A stretch of 64,000 bases of DNA from Thermoplasmata archaeon (GCA_027365105.1 DAHXNZ010000003.1:1-64000), one strand, 5' to 3'. Positions 1-8,620 are shown, numbered from the stretch's first letter. Program-made: numbers and translations. Notes: generated by a model from the letters alone, not told the origin.

Positions 1-1
1 G

Positions 2-115
2 ATCACGGACGCTCAGATGGCTCGAGTCCACGTGCGTCCGGACGAGTTTCACGGTGACTGGAACTACTCCATCCTCCCGAGAAGGACTGTCCGAAGTAGA
101 GCGATTAAAAATTAA
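2..115 (+). CDS. C-terminal fragment of a DDE transposase (ISAzo13-like), 5' end outside window
   Basis: The frame is open from the window edge and ends at TAA 113-115, giving 37 residues. The segment DEFHGDWNYSI resembles the FHGxWNYxI signature near the C-terminus of ISAzo13-family (Rhodopirellula-type DDE) transposases. The frame stays open across its whole visible length, so it could be the true end of an intact element. No terminal inverted repeat was recognised between 116 and 156. Family assignment rests on this short motif only. Confidence 0.5.
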   Translation: MTDAQMARVHVRPDEFHGDWNYSILPRRTVRSRAIKN

Positions 116-156
116 CGAACCCTTAGGTAGCCCTCCGCCCTCCGCTCGCCGGGACG

Positions 157-546
157 ATGCGCTACCTCCACACGTCGCTGACCGTACGGGACCTCGAACG
201 GAGCCTCGCCTTCTACACCGGATTCCTGGGCCTCGAGTTCGAACGCCGTCGGCCGATCCCCGAGAATCGGGCCGAGATCGCCTTTGTCCGGGACCCCGAG
301 ACCGGCGCCCGGGTCGAGCTCACGTGGTGGGCCGACCGCACCGATCCGGCCCCGGGCGACCAGCTCGACCACCTGGCCTTCGAGACCCCCGACCTGGACG
401 CCACGATCGAGCGGGCGCGCCGGGAGGGGGTCCGGATCGCGAAGGAGCCGTATCGCCTGTCGGGCGGTTCCGGCCGGATCGCCTTCCTCCTGGACCCGGA
501 CGACGTGTGGATCGAACTCATCGAACGGCCGGCGGCCCCCGGCTGA
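157..546 (+). CDS. VOC-family protein, glyoxalase I (GloA)-like
   Basis: 129 residues, close to the length of E. coli GloA (135). Two beta-alpha-beta-beta-beta modules are visible. The four metal ligands of glyoxalase I are conserved in place: His5 (YLHTSL), Glu54 (RVELTW), His72 (LDHLAF) and Glu120 (WIELIE). The family converts the hemithioacetal of methylglyoxal to a lactoylthiol, although archaea usually lack glutathione, so the thiol here is unknown. It could also be another VOC activity such as an epimerase. An AT-rich patch at 103-114 may be its TATA element. An MFS gene follows after 12 nt and is probably cotranscribed. Confidence 0.8.
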   Translation: MRYLHTSLTVRDLERSLAFYTGFLGLEFERRRPIPENRAEIAFVRDPETGARVELTWWADRTDPAPGDQLDHLAFETPDLDATIERARREGVRIAKEPYRLSGGSGRIAFLLDPDDVWIELIERPAAPG

Positions 547-558
547 CCGGGCCGTCGG

Positions 559-1797
559 ATGGCGATGCCCGTGCCGGTCGATCCGGCGATCGAACGGCAC
601 CCGCTGACGGCCGTCCTGACCGCGACCCTCTTCGTCCGGTTCGGCTTCGGGATTACGGTCGCGGTCTTCGCCACCTACATCCTCGGCCGCTCGGTCGGGC
701 TCGACGGTTCCCAGGTCGGGGTCGTCGGGTTGGTGAGCGCGATGGCGCCGACCGGCGAGTTCACCACCGTGCTCCTCTCGGGGGCGGTCGCCGACCGCTA
801 CGGGAGGTTTCCGGTCCTGTTCGTGGGCATGGCCGGCTCGGCGATCCTGCTCGCCCTGACCGCGCTGACCCGGGATCCCTGGGCGCTCGGCGGACTCAAC
901 TTTGCCTTTGGCGTCGGCAGCGGGGCGATCCTCGCCTCGAGCCTCGCGCTGATCGCCGACCGGTCGACCCATCCCGAACGCGGCTACGAGATGGGGCGGT
1001 TCGACGCGGTGAACCTGGTCGGCTGGATCGGCGGGTTCGCGTTCGGCTTCGCCGCCCTCGGCCTCCTCCCCCTGGCCCAGCTCCCGGTGGTCTTCCTCGG
1101 CGGAGCCGCGGCGCTCGTCCTCGGCATCGTCCTCGGGATGTGGTGGGTCCCGAGCGGATGGCGGGCCACCCCCAACCGGTCGTACATCCTCTCCAAGGTG
1201 CTACCGGCGATCGTCCGCCGGGACGTCCTGCTGGTCACGCTGCCCTGGCTCGTGATCTACATGTTGATCGGGACCGCCTTCGTCTACCTCGGGACCTCGG
1301 CGGCGGGCATCGGGATTCCGCCCCTCGACCTGGCGCTCGCGATCGGGGTGGGGGGGCTTCTTCTGGTCGTCACCCAGCCGACGTTCGGCCGCCTAGCCGA
1401 CCGGTTCGGCCAGCTCCGGCTCATGCTGGTCGGTACGGTCGGGTTCGTCGGCGCGATGATCTGCGCCGCCCTCCTCGCCAACCTGGGCGCGCAGCCCTGG
1501 ATCCTCGGCGTGCTCGGCGTCTCGGTGGTCGCCGCGCTCGCGTACGGACCGGCGTCCCTCGCCGCGCTCGCCGACCTGACGGCGGCCATCAGTCGGGCGA
1601 CGACGATGGCCATCTATTCCCTGGTCATTTCCCTCGGGATGATCGTCGGCCTGGCCGGCTCGACCGGCCTGTTCGGGGCGCTCGGCAACCTCGGCCTCGA
1701 CCTCTTCTTCGGCAGCATCGCGGCCGGTCTCGCGGCGCTCACCACGCTCCGCACGCTCGACCTTCGGCGGGCGCGGCGGTCCGGCACCGGACCATGA
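559..1797 (+). CDS. MFS transporter (about 12 TM)
   Basis: 412 residues, almost entirely hydrophobic helices, about 12 membrane spans. The cytoplasmic loop between helices 2 and 3 has the MFS signature in the form VADRYGRFP, and a related copy RLADRFGQLR appears at the start of the second half, as expected for the 6+6 repeat. The substrate cannot be read from the sequence; the two-half signature suits a drug or small-solute exporter. It lies 12 nt after the glyoxalase-like gene, so a linked detoxification role is possible but is inference. It converges on the CDF gene with a 6-bp gap. Confidence 0.8.
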   Translation: MAMPVPVDPAIERHPLTAVLTATLFVRFGFGITVAVFATYILGRSVGLDGSQVGVVGLVSAMAPTGEFTTVLLSGAVADRYGRFPVLFVGMAGSAILLALTALTRDPWALGGLNFAFGVGSGAILASSLALIADRSTHPERGYEMGRFDAVNLVGWIGGFAFGFAALGLLPLAQLPVVFLGGAAALVLGIVLGMWWVPSGWRATPNRSYILSKVLPAIVRRDVLLVTLPWLVIYMLIGTAFVYLGTSAAGIGIPPLDLALAIGVGGLLLVVTQPTFGRLADRFGQLRLMLVGTVGFVGAMICAALLANLGAQPWILGVLGVSVVAALAYGPASLAALADLTAAISRATTMAIYSLVISLGMIVGLAGSTGLFGALGNLGLDLFFGSIAAGLAALTTLRTLDLRRARRSGTGP

Positions 1798-1803
1798 CCG
1801 ACG

Positions 1804-2688
1804 CTACGCCTCCGGTTCGATGACCAGGTGGCGGAGGGTCGGCTGGGACGCCTTGAGGTCGGCGGAGAGTTCGTCGATCGCCAGCTCGACCTGGTCGGTG
1901 GTGAGGCCGTCCTGGAAGTTGATCCGCAGCGCCACCAAGGTATCGTCCGGCCCCAGGAGCATCGACTGGATCTCGCGCACCGACCGGACCTTGGGATGCC
2001 GCTGGGCCACCATCAGGATCGAGCGGGCGACCTCCGGCGCGATCGCCCGGCCGGTGAGCAGGTCCCGGCTCTCGGCCGAGAGCAGGATACCCGTGGCGAT
2101 CAGGAGCAGGCCGACGACGGCCGCCGCGATCCCGTCGTACGACGACTGCCGGGTCACGGCGACCCCGACGAGGCCCACGAGGGCGATCCCCGCGCCCACC
2201 AGCCCGACCATGTCCTGGTAGACGATCGTCTTGACCCCCACCTGGGAGGACTCCCAGAGGGCGCCGAAGCTCTCCCGGGAGCGCCGGAGTTCCCGGAAGG
2301 CGACCGCCAGCCCGGCGAGGCTGGCGAGGAGCGTCGCCGCCACCACGAGGAGCGCGTGGGCGACGTCGACGACCCGGACCGGGGAGAGGATCTGCAGGGC
2401 ACCCGCCGCGAGGGCGAAGAAACCGGACAGCGTGAAGGTCACGAGCGTCGCGACGAACGCCCAGAAGAACCGAACCTTGCCGAATCCGAACGGGTGCCGG
2501 GCATCGGGGGGGCGCCGGGAGGAGTAGATCCCGACCAGCAGGAAGGCGCTGCCCAGGAGATCGCTCAGGCTGTAGGCGGCCTGGGAGAGCACAGCCCGGC
2601 TCCCGGTCGAGCCCGCGACGAGAAGGTTGACCGCGAAGAGCGCGATGTCCAAGGCGATCGTCGCGTAGATGAGGAGTTCGGAACGCAT
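1804..2688 (-). CDS. Cation diffusion facilitator (CDF/SLC30-like) transporter
   Basis: 294 residues with about six membrane helices and a C-terminal cytoplasmic alpha/beta domain (residues ~205-292) typical of CDF proteins. The CDF loop motif is present as DARHPFGFGKVRFFWA. The helix-2 metal site reads YSLSD and the helix-5 site YQDMVG, not the HxxxD pair of zinc-specific members. This resembles the SLC30A9-like subfamily, whose substrates are uncertain. ATG start at 2688. A TATA-like TTAATT lies about 42-48 nt upstream (2729-2736) in the divergent promoter region shared with the aldolase gene. Confidence 0.85.
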   Translation of the reverse strand: MRSELLIYATIALDIALFAVNLLVAGSTGSRAVLSQAAYSLSDLLGSAFLLVGIYSSRRPPDARHPFGFGKVRFFWAFVATLVTFTLSGFFALAAGALQILSPVRVVDVAHALLVVAATLLASLAGLAVAFRELRRSRESFGALWESSQVGVKTIVYQDMVGLVGAGIALVGLVGVAVTRQSSYDGIAAAVVGLLLIATGILLSAESRDLLTGRAIAPEVARSILMVAQRHPKVRSVREIQSMLLGPDDTLVALRINFQDGLTTDQVELAIDELSADLKASQPTLRHLVIEPEA

Positions 2689-2782
2689 CTCGGGCCGGGC
2701 CCTGCGGGAGCGCCGGTACGCGCTCGGGAATTAAGCCTGTTCCGGTCGAGGGACCGGACGAACCCTTTTACCCCGGTCCTCC

Positions 2783-3769
2783 GTGCCCCGGGCCGAGGAG
2801 GCTGTGACCGCACCCGCACCTGCCCCGAATGCGCCGACCCGAACGACGCCCCCCGGCGCGTCCCGCGTTGCCCGACTGCCGCTCGATCGGCTCGCTCTGA
2901 GCCCGGGCAAGCGCGCCCGACTCGCCCACATGATGTACGAGCACGGCCCCGGCGGGGGAACGCTGCTGGTCCTGCCGATCGACCAGGGGCTCGAGCACGG
3001 GCCCGTCGATTTCTTCGTGAATCCGGAGGCGCTGGATCCCGCCTACCAGTTCGACCTGGCGGTCGAAGGTCGGTTCAGTGCGATCGCCGTCCACATCGGC
3101 CTCGCCGAGAAGTACTACCCCGACTACGCGGGCCGGATCCCGCTCCTCCTGAAGCTCAACGGGAAGACGTCGATCCCGCCGGATCACGAGGCGTTCAGTG
3201 CGCTCACCGGCACGGTCGAGGATGCGGTCCGCCTGGGGGCCGACGCGGTCGGGTACACCGTCTACGTCGGCTCGCCGGCCCAGGACCGGGACTTCGAGCA
3301 GTTCATGGAGATCCGGTCGGAGGCCGACCGCTTCGGCATGCCGGTCGTGGTCTGGGCGTATCCGCGGGGCGAGGCGGTGGGCCGCCGGGGCGGGAAGGAG
3401 AGTCTCTACGCCATCGACTACGCGGCCCGGGTCGCCCTCGAGCTGGGCGCCGACGTGGTGAAGGTCAACTATCCGGTCCGGTCCGAGCACGACCGGGAAA
3501 GCCCGGCCCCGTACAACACGCTCGACCTCACCCCGGAGGCGGCGTTCCGCAAGGTGGTCCAAAGCGCCGGCCGCGCCCTGGTCCTCGTCTCGGGCGGAGA
3601 GAAGGTCGCCGACGAGAAGCTCCTGGAGAAGGTCCGCATGTCGATGGCTGCCGGGGCGACCGGCATCATTTTCGGTCGCAACCTCTGGCAGCGCCCCCGA
3701 GCCGAGGCGCTCGCCCTGACGCGGACCCTGCATGGAATCTTCCGAGAGTACGCGGTCGATCCCCGGTGA
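2783..3769 (+). CDS. Class I fructose-bisphosphate aldolase (DhnA/FbaB type)
   Basis: 328 residues, a TIM-barrel aldolase of the DhnA family that forms or cleaves fructose 1,6-bisphosphate through a Schiff base in gluconeogenesis/glycolysis. Visible signatures are [13 protein letters not shown] (residues ~65-77), LLLKLNGKT, the Schiff-base lysine K227 in VVKVNYPV, and the phosphate-binding loop VSGGEKV. The length fits FbaB-like aldolases; the related ADH-synthase of archaeal aromatic synthesis is shorter. The start drawn is GTG 2783. A TATA-like CTTTTA at 2764-2770 would place the transcript start near 2790, in which case GTG 2804, right after GAGGAGG, is the better start. Confidence 0.85.
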   Translation: MPRAEEAVTAPAPAPNAPTRTTPPGASRVARLPLDRLALSPGKRARLAHMMYEHGPGGGTLLVLPIDQGLEHGPVDFFVNPEALDPAYQFDLAVEGRFSAIAVHIGLAEKYYPDYAGRIPLLLKLNGKTSIPPDHEAFSALTGTVEDAVRLGADAVGYTVYVGSPAQDRDFEQFMEIRSEADRFGMPVVVWAYPRGEAVGRRGGKESLYAIDYAARVALELGADVVKVNYPVRSEHDRESPAPYNTLDLTPEAAFRKVVQSAGRALVLVSGGEKVADEKLLEKVRMSMAAGATGIIFGRNLWQRPRAEALALTRTLHGIFREYAVDPR

Positions 3770-4313
3770 GCCGGCGATCTGGCTCGGGCTGATCGTCCGC
3801 GGGGACGACCGGGCCCGGGCGTGCACCGGCCGGCGGCTGCTCGACTGGCGGAAGGTCCACCGGTTCGCCCCGGGGTCGGACCGGGTCCGACGGCTTCTGC
3901 TCGACCCCCATGCCCCGGAGATCCTGTCCCGACGGGACGACGAGATCGCCCGGGCCGGCGGGGTGGTGGTCGTCGACTGCTCCTGGAACCGGCTGGCTCG
4001 GCGCCCCTCGGCCCTGGGCGACGAGGGACCGCCGACCCCCCGGCTCCTCCGACGCCGGCTCCCCCTCCTGCTCGCCGCGAACCCCCAGCACTTCGGTCGA
4101 CTCGCCGAACTCAACACCGTGGAGGCCTTCGCGGCCGCCCTCTACCTGATCGGAGCGCCGGCCCGGGCGGCCGAGATCCTGGGCGGATTCCGGGGCGGGA
4201 CGACGTTCCTGACATTGAACCGGGAACGGCTCGAGACCTACCGGAGCGCGGCGGGTCCCCCGGAGGTCGAGGCGGCCGAGCGCCGTCTCTTCGGCGGGCC
4301 GGTCACGCCCTAG
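3732..4313 (+). CDS. tsr3: Tsr3-like rRNA aminocarboxypropyltransferase (DUF367)
   Basis: 193 residues. The family transfers the 3-amino-3-carboxypropyl group of SAM to the hypermodified uridine of small-subunit rRNA (m1acp3-psi in eukaryotes, acp3U in archaea), a late ribosome maturation step. Recognisable segments are RACTGRRLL near the N-terminus, [24 protein letters not shown] and [15 protein letters not shown], all typical of the SPOUT-like Tsr3 fold. The first 38 nt overlap the aldolase 3' end in another frame, suggesting translational coupling. The 3' end overlaps the convergent phosphatase gene by 11 bp. Confidence 0.85.
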   Translation: MESSESTRSIPGEPAIWLGLIVRGDDRARACTGRRLLDWRKVHRFAPGSDRVRRLLLDPHAPEILSRRDDEIARAGGVVVVDCSWNRLARRPSALGDEGPPTPRLLRRRLPLLLAANPQHFGRLAELNTVEAFAAALYLIGAPARAAEILGGFRGGTTFLTLNRERLETYRSAAGPPEVEAAERRLFGGPVTP

Positions 4314-5199
4314 CCGGAGGCGCCGGATCGAGGTGGACGAGCGCCACGCCGGCAAGCGAGGTCAGCCGCCCCTGAAGCGGAACCCGGGCGGCCAGCACCC
4401 CCCCATAGTCCGCAAAATACCGGGTGGTATGCAGCGTCAGGCAGCCGTCGTGGAAGACCCGCCGCCCGGTGAGGTCCGGGTCGTGCCCGCGGACGAAGCC
4501 GACCAGGCCGGCCTCGGCCAGGAACCGGCCGAGGTCCGCCTCGGTGAATGCCCGGGTGACCCTCCGCCGGTTCTGGGAGGCGGCGCAGTCGGCCCAGACG
4601 ATCTCGGCCAGGGTCTCCTCGGTCGGGGATTCGAAGGCCCGGGTCCAGTCCCCCCGGGGACGGTGCCGGGGGAACCCGGCGTGGGAAAGGTAGACCCCGC
4701 TTTCGGTGTAGGCGGCGAGCGGTCCGCGCTCGAGCAGGTGGAAGATCCGAAGCTGCCGTTCGATTTCCGGTCCCCAGAGGTCGTCGATCTCGGCCGGAAG
4801 ATCCGACGGGACCACCGGGATTTGTCGGGCGAGTTCGTGGTTGCCCGTGAGGAGGATCACCCGCTCCGGAAAGCGCGCGGCCCACTGTAGGAGGTAGAGG
4901 GCGTTCAGGACCGACCCATGGGGTATGTCCGGGGGGGTCCGGTCGACATAGTCGCCGAGGCCGATGAGCAGCGGGCAGGTTTCGGCCCGCTGCCACTCGT
5001 CCAGGACCGCCTCGACCGAGGGGAGATCGCCGTGGGTATCCCCAAAGACCAGCGCCTCTCCCTCCCCTGAGGGGATCGGCCGCAGCGGGGGCTGGACCGG
5101 CACCTGGGCCTCCAGCCGGCCCAGGAGCCGGTCCACCTCCTCCGGTGCCAACCGGACGATCTCGTCCGGAGTCAGCGGCTCCTCCGGCGCGTCGATCAC
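4303..5199 (-). CDS. PPP-family metallophosphatase (serine/threonine phosphatase-like)
   Basis: 298 residues from a GTG start at 5199. All PPP motifs occur in order: GDTHGDL, GLGDYVDRT (usually GDYVDRG), LTGNHE, then SHAGF and RGHDP supplying C-terminal metal ligands. The dinuclear metal site therefore looks intact, consistent with a phosphoprotein phosphatase. The frame stays open upstream to 5499, but that extension is Arg/Pro-rich, has no family similarity and runs into the tRNA-Gln gene at 5407-5513, so the short start is preferred. No membrane segment or signal peptide. Confidence 0.85.
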   Translation of the reverse strand: MIDAPEEPLTPDEIVRLAPEEVDRLLGRLEAQVPVQPPLRPIPSGEGEALVFGDTHGDLPSVEAVLDEWQRAETCPLLIGLGDYVDRTPPDIPHGSVLNALYLLQWAARFPERVILLTGNHELARQIPVVPSDLPAEIDDLWGPEIERQLRIFHLLERGPLAAYTESGVYLSHAGFPRHRPRGDWTRAFESPTEETLAEIVWADCAASQNRRRVTRAFTEADLGRFLAEAGLVGFVRGHDPDLTGRRVFHDGCLTLHTTRYFADYGGVLAARVPLQGRLTSLAGVALVHLDPAPPARA

Positions 5200-5406
5200 G
5201 GGCCTTCGCTCCCGGCGCCGGACCAATGCGGGGGGCCGGAGGTTCCGGTGGTCGGGAGGCCCCGACCGTCCCTTTGAACCGGCGAATGCCCTGGGCAACA
5301 GGGTCCTAAGCCCTGCCTCGGTGGCCCGACCCGACCCGGTCGGCGGTCGGGCTGGTTGGCCGAACTGGAGCACCCCCGCATTGGCTCGTGATCCCGGATT
5401 CCCGAG

Positions 5407-5513
5407 TAGCCCCGGCAGGAGTTTCGGCGCGTGGAGTCGGGTCCTTCCACGGCGTTCGAACCTGCGTCGCGAGATCCAGAGTCTCGCATGATTGGCCACT
5501 ACACTACGGGGCT
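5407..5513 (-). tRNA. tRNA-Gln (CUG) with a 34-nt intron in the T loop
   Basis: Read on the minus strand. The acceptor arm AGCCCCG pairs with CGGGGCT (7 bp, A1-U72) with discriminator A73. Anticodon stem CGAGA/TCTCG encloses loop CTCTGGA, anticodon CUG. The D arm has GG at 18-19 and a U13/U22 mismatch. The T stem GCAGG/CCTGC is perfect but is separated by 41 nt instead of 7. Removing 34 nt (5421-5454) restores T loop TTCGAAT and a 73-nt tRNA. The insertion forms a bulge-helix-bulge splice motif (see the intron entry). CCA is not encoded. A TATA-like ATAACGG at 5541-5547 lies about 30 nt upstream. Confidence 0.9.
5421..5454 (-). other. tRNA-Gln intron at position 59/60 with canonical BHB motif
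   Basis: In the transcript, T-loop bases UUCG pair with CGAA near the 3' end of the insertion, giving a central 4-bp helix. It is flanked by a 3-nt bulge on each side (AAC on the 5' side, ACU on the 3' side). The T stem closes the outer side; an inner hairpin GCCGUGGA/UCCACGCGC with one bulged C closes the other. Cutting after the second base of each bulge, as archaeal splicing endonuclease does, removes exactly 34 nt and joins UUCGAA to U. Only the DNA was seen; splicing itself is inferred. Confidence 0.88.
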
Positions 5514-5573
5514 ACGACCGGCGGATGCCGAAGCCCGCAGATAACGGTTTGTCTGCCCGGATCGCGGTGGAGA

Positions 5574-5627
5574 GTACAGGAATTAGTTCCTCCCCCGGAC
5601 GGGGTCGGGTGTACCGGAATCAGTTCC
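5574..5627 (+). promoter_or_regulatory. Paired 17-bp repeat with GGAA-N4-TTCC palindromes (candidate operator)
   Basis: GTACAGGAATTAGTTCC (5574-5590) and GTACCGGAATCAGTTCC (5611-5627) match at 15 of 17 positions, with a 37-bp period. Each contains an inverted GGAA-N4-TTCC. They sit between the tRNA-Gln promoter and the TATA box of the ABC transporter, about 165-215 bp before it. A dimeric regulator binding both sites is a reasonable inference; no regulator gene lies adjacent. Confidence 0.45.
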
Positions 5628-5787
5628 CGGTGCGGCGGGGGCGGCGGGGAAGCCTCCTCACACCGGACCGGGACCCGTGCGGGTCGGGCTCCGGGGGGAG
5701 TCCCGGGCGGCGCGATCCCGATCCCCCGATTCAGCGCAATCGAGCTCGCGTTCGGCCGGCAGTGCCGCGGGCGGGGTGCCGAGCGGC

Positions 5788-5794
5788 ACAAATA
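5788..5794 (+). promoter_or_regulatory. TATA box of the ABC transporter operon
   Basis: The string CAAATAG stands out in GC-rich sequence, 42 nt before the proposed GTG start at 5836. It closely matches the AAATAGGGG element in front of the aEF1A gene at 49861. Confidence 0.5.
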
Positions 5795-5835
5795 GGGGTG
5801 TCGGCTCGGGGGCGAAACCATGTGGGGTGGGGCCG

Positions 5836-7641
5836 GTGAAAGCTCGAGCCGATCGCCTGCAGCAGCCGCACCGACCCTCGGCTGCCTCCGAGGCGTCTGA
5901 CCGGCCGGGCGCCCTCAAGCGGTGGGTCGGATCCGGCCCCCGTTCCGCGATGGTCTATGCGGCGATCCTGGCGGTCGTCATCCCCGCCACCCTGATCAAT
6001 TGGGGGGGCGGAGCCGATGCCCTGATCGGCCATCTACCCTTGGCCGCGGAGGACCTGAGCTACTCGTTCGGCCGGATGCTCTCCGCCTATCTCGCTTCGC
6101 TGGGGTTCGCCTTGGCCTACGGCTACTACGCCGCGGTCCACCGCCCGGCCGAGCGGGTCATGATCCCGGTGCTGGACATCCTCCAGTCGGTCCCGATCCT
6201 CGGGTTCTTTCCGGTCGCGATCCTCTTTTTTGTCGGACTCACGGGACCGGGGAGCTTCCTCGGACCGAACCTCGCCTCGGTCTTCCTCATCTTCACGTCG
6301 ATGGCCTGGAACATGGTGTTCGGCGTCTACGAATCGTTGAAGACAATCCCGACCGATCTTCGGGAGGCCAGCCAGGCGTTCGGGATCACCGGGTTCCAGC
6401 GGTTGCGCCGGGTCGTCTTCCCGGCCACGGCCAACCGGTTGGTCTACAACTCGATCCTGTCCTGGACCGCGGGCTGGTTCTTCCTGGTCGAAGCCGAGAT
6501 TTTCTCGACCAACTCCTCCGCCGGGATCACCCTGCCCGGCATCGGCAGCTTCCTCTCGGTCTCGGCGGCCGCCCAGGACGGGAGCGCCTTCCTGGCAGGA
6601 CTCATCCTCCTGGTCGCGCTGATCGCGGCCCTCGACTTCGGCCTCTGGCGCCCCTTGAGCCGGTGGGCGGAGAGGTTCCGCTACGACCAGACCCCTTCGA
6701 GCGATGGGGGCCCGATGACCGAGGGGCGGTATCGCTCGGCCCGCCTCCAGCGGGCCGCCTCCTTTGTCTCGCGCGGGCTCCGCTCGGGCGCGAGCCGGAT
6801 GCGGGCCTCCTGGCCTCTGATCTCGACGCGTCGCCGGAAGACGACCCGCACCGGCGAAGGTTCATTCCGGTCCATGGCGATCAAGTACCTCGTCCTCGGG
6901 GCGATCCTCGTGATGGTCTGGCTGATCCTGATCGCGATCATCGTGTCGGTCTATCAGCTGTTCACGGCCCCGATCCTACCGGCGGTCCGCCACCAGATCG
7001 TCGAGTTGCCGGCCGCGATGGGAGCCTCGGTCCTCCGGGTGGTCGCGGCCTTCCTGGTCTCCCTCGCCATCACCTTGCCGCTTTCGATCTACTTTGCCCG
7101 GGTCTCCTCTCGGGCCAGCCGCTACGGGCTCCCGATGGTCGAAGTGATCGCCTCGTTCCCCGCGACCGCGCTCTTTCCGGTGATCATCTTCGAGCTGCTC
7201 CCCTACCTGACGGGAGAGGGGGCGGCGATCCTGATGCTGATGACCGGCATGATGTGGTACCTGCTGTTCAACCTCCTTTCGGGAGTCCGGGGGCTTCCGC
7301 CCGACCTCGCCGAAGCCTCGCGGTCGTTCGGCGCGAGCCGGTGGCTCTACCTCCGCCGGGTCCTCCTGCCGGCGATCTTCCCGGCGTTCGTGACCGGAGC
7401 GATCACCGCCTTCGGAGGGGGGTGGAACACGCTGATCGTCGCGGAGTACCTGAGCGTCGGCCCCCGGACGTTCCAGCTGTTCGGCGTCGGGCAGATGATC
7501 GACCTCGGCGCCCAGGAGGCGGGCGGACTGCCGCTCCTCGCCGCCGCCCTGTTCACCCTGGTGATCACCGTCGTGGCGCTGAACGAACTCATATGGAAAC
7601 CCATGTACCGCAGGGCCGTGCAGAAGTATCGCTACGACTGA
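5836..7641 (+). CDS. ABC transporter permease, two fused NitT/TauT-type domains
   Basis: About 601 residues from GTG 5836 (GTG 5827 is also possible). Two BPD_transp_1 permease domains are joined in one chain. The first spans residues ~35-285 with the EAA-type loop around LREASQAFGITGF. A basic linker follows at ~290-345, then a second domain at ~350-600 with the loop LAEASRSFGASRW. This is the SsuC/TauC/NrtB class, which imports nitrate, taurine, sulfonates or related anions; the actual substrate is unknown. The ATPase gene starts 38 nt downstream. No substrate-binding protein gene is visible in the window. The frame is open farther upstream, but that part is unlike the family and precedes the TATA box. 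Confidence 0.85.
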   Translation: MKARADRLQQPHRPSAASEASDRPGALKRWVGSGPRSAMVYAAILAVVIPATLINWGGGADALIGHLPLAAEDLSYSFGRMLSAYLASLGFALAYGYYAAVHRPAERVMIPVLDILQSVPILGFFPVAILFFVGLTGPGSFLGPNLASVFLIFTSMAWNMVFGVYESLKTIPTDLREASQAFGITGFQRLRRVVFPATANRLVYNSILSWTAGWFFLVEAEIFSTNSSAGITLPGIGSFLSVSAAAQDGSAFLAGLILLVALIAALDFGLWRPLSRWAERFRYDQTPSSDGGPMTEGRYRSARLQRAASFVSRGLRSGASRMRASWPLISTRRRKTTRTGEGSFRSMAIKYLVLGAILVMVWLILIAIIVSVYQLFTAPILPAVRHQIVELPAAMGASVLRVVAAFLVSLAITLPLSIYFARVSSRASRYGLPMVEVIASFPATALFPVIIFELLPYLTGEGAAILMLMTGMMWYLLFNLLSGVRGLPPDLAEASRSFGASRWLYLRRVLLPAIFPAFVTGAITAFGGGWNTLIVAEYLSVGPRTFQLFGVGQMIDLGAQEAGGLPLLAAALFTLVITVVALNELIWKPMYRRAVQKYRYD

Positions 7642-7679
7642 CCGCAGGGATCGGGCCGGGAGGAGAAGAGGGAGGAACC

Positions 7680-8456
7680 ATGTCGATCATCCGCGTCGAG
7701 CATGTCGACAAGGCATTCCCGACGCGTCACGGCATTGTGACGGTGATGCGGGACGTCACCTTTGACGTCCACGACTCGGAGTTTCTGGCGATCACCGGCC
7801 CCTCCGGATGCGGCAAGTCGACCCTCCTCCGGCTGATCCACGGCCTCGAGACCCCGACCGGGGGCACCCTCGAGTTTCGCGGTGAGCCGATCCGGGGCGT
7901 CTGTACGCAAATGTCGATGGTCTTCCAGAGCTTCGCGCTCTTCCCGTGGCTCACGGTCCAGGAGAACGTGGCGTTCGGCCTGGAGGCTCTCCGTTGGGAG
8001 CCGGAGCGGCTCCGGGCCCAAGTCGACCGGTACCTCTCGGTGACGGGACTCGTCGGCTTCGAGGAGGCGTACCCCCGGGAGCTTTCGGGCGGCATGCGCC
8101 AGCGGGTGGGCCTCGCCCGTGCGCTGGCGGTCGAGCCCGGGGTCCTGTTGATGGACGAACCGTTCAGTGCCCTGGACCCCCTGACCGCCGAGGCGCTTAG
8201 GGAGGAGGTGCTGCAGCTCTGGCGCGACCCCGCCCTGCCGCCCGAATCGGTGCTCCTCGTGACCCACAATATCGAGGAGGCCATCCTGATGGCCGACCGG
8301 GTCGTGGTGCTTTCGCGCCGTCCGAGCCATGTGCTCGATACGGTCCCCATCCCTCTCGCGCGGCCCAGGGACCGAAAGTCCCCCGAGGTCTACGAGCTCA
8401 TGGACCGGGTCTACTCCCTCATTACCGAGGGCTCGGCCCGGCCCGGGAGCGGCTGA
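7680..8456 (+). CDS. ABC transporter ATP-binding protein, NitT/TauT class
   Basis: 258 residues with ATG start at 7680 preceded by the strong ribosome site GGGAGGAACC. Walker A GPSGCGKST, Q-loop in MVFQSFALFPW, signature LSGGMRQRVGLARAL, Walker B LLMDEPFSALD and H-loop LVTHNIEEAI are all intact. It is the energising subunit for the fused permease just upstream. In many related transporters the ATPase carries a C-terminal AAA-associated domain. Here it stops at residue 258, and a free-standing copy of that domain is encoded at 9384. Confidence 0.92.
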   Translation: MSIIRVEHVDKAFPTRHGIVTVMRDVTFDVHDSEFLAITGPSGCGKSTLLRLIHGLETPTGGTLEFRGEPIRGVCTQMSMVFQSFALFPWLTVQENVAFGLEALRWEPERLRAQVDRYLSVTGLVGFEEAYPRELSGGMRQRVGLARALAVEPGVLLMDEPFSALDPLTAEALREEVLQLWRDPALPPESVLLVTHNIEEAILMADRVVVLSRRPSHVLDTVPIPLARPRDRKSPEVYELMDRVYSLITEGSARPGSG

Positions 8457-8620
8457 CCCCGAGTTCCCGCTCGGGGCCCGGGCCCCGGTCGACCGGATGC
8501 GGAGCCGCTTCGGCCCTTGGACCCGCGGATCGGCCACTGACCGGCCGTCGGGGAGCCCGGGCTCTGGTTCCGATAGCCTCGGCCGGTACGGGACCCGTTC
8601 GTACCGCAGCGGGGCGAGGA

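Noticed and set aside
54-1823. Very long plus-strand frame across the VOC and MFS genes
   Set aside because: Arg/Pro/Gly-rich composition with no family motif; a shadow frame of two real genes in a GC-rich genome.
5200-5499. Extended N-terminus of the PPP phosphatase (start at 5499)
   Set aside because: The extension is Arg/Pro-rich, unlike the family, and runs through the tRNA-Gln gene.
5407-5513. Truncated tRNA left by an integrated element
   Set aside because: The missing T-stem and acceptor half occurs 34 nt farther on and restores perfect pairing, with a BHB motif, so this is an intron and not a truncation.
5922-7679. N-terminal extension of the ABC ATPase through the permease gene
   Set aside because: The ATPase proper begins at ATG 7680 with a strong ribosome site; the upstream part is the permease in a different frame.
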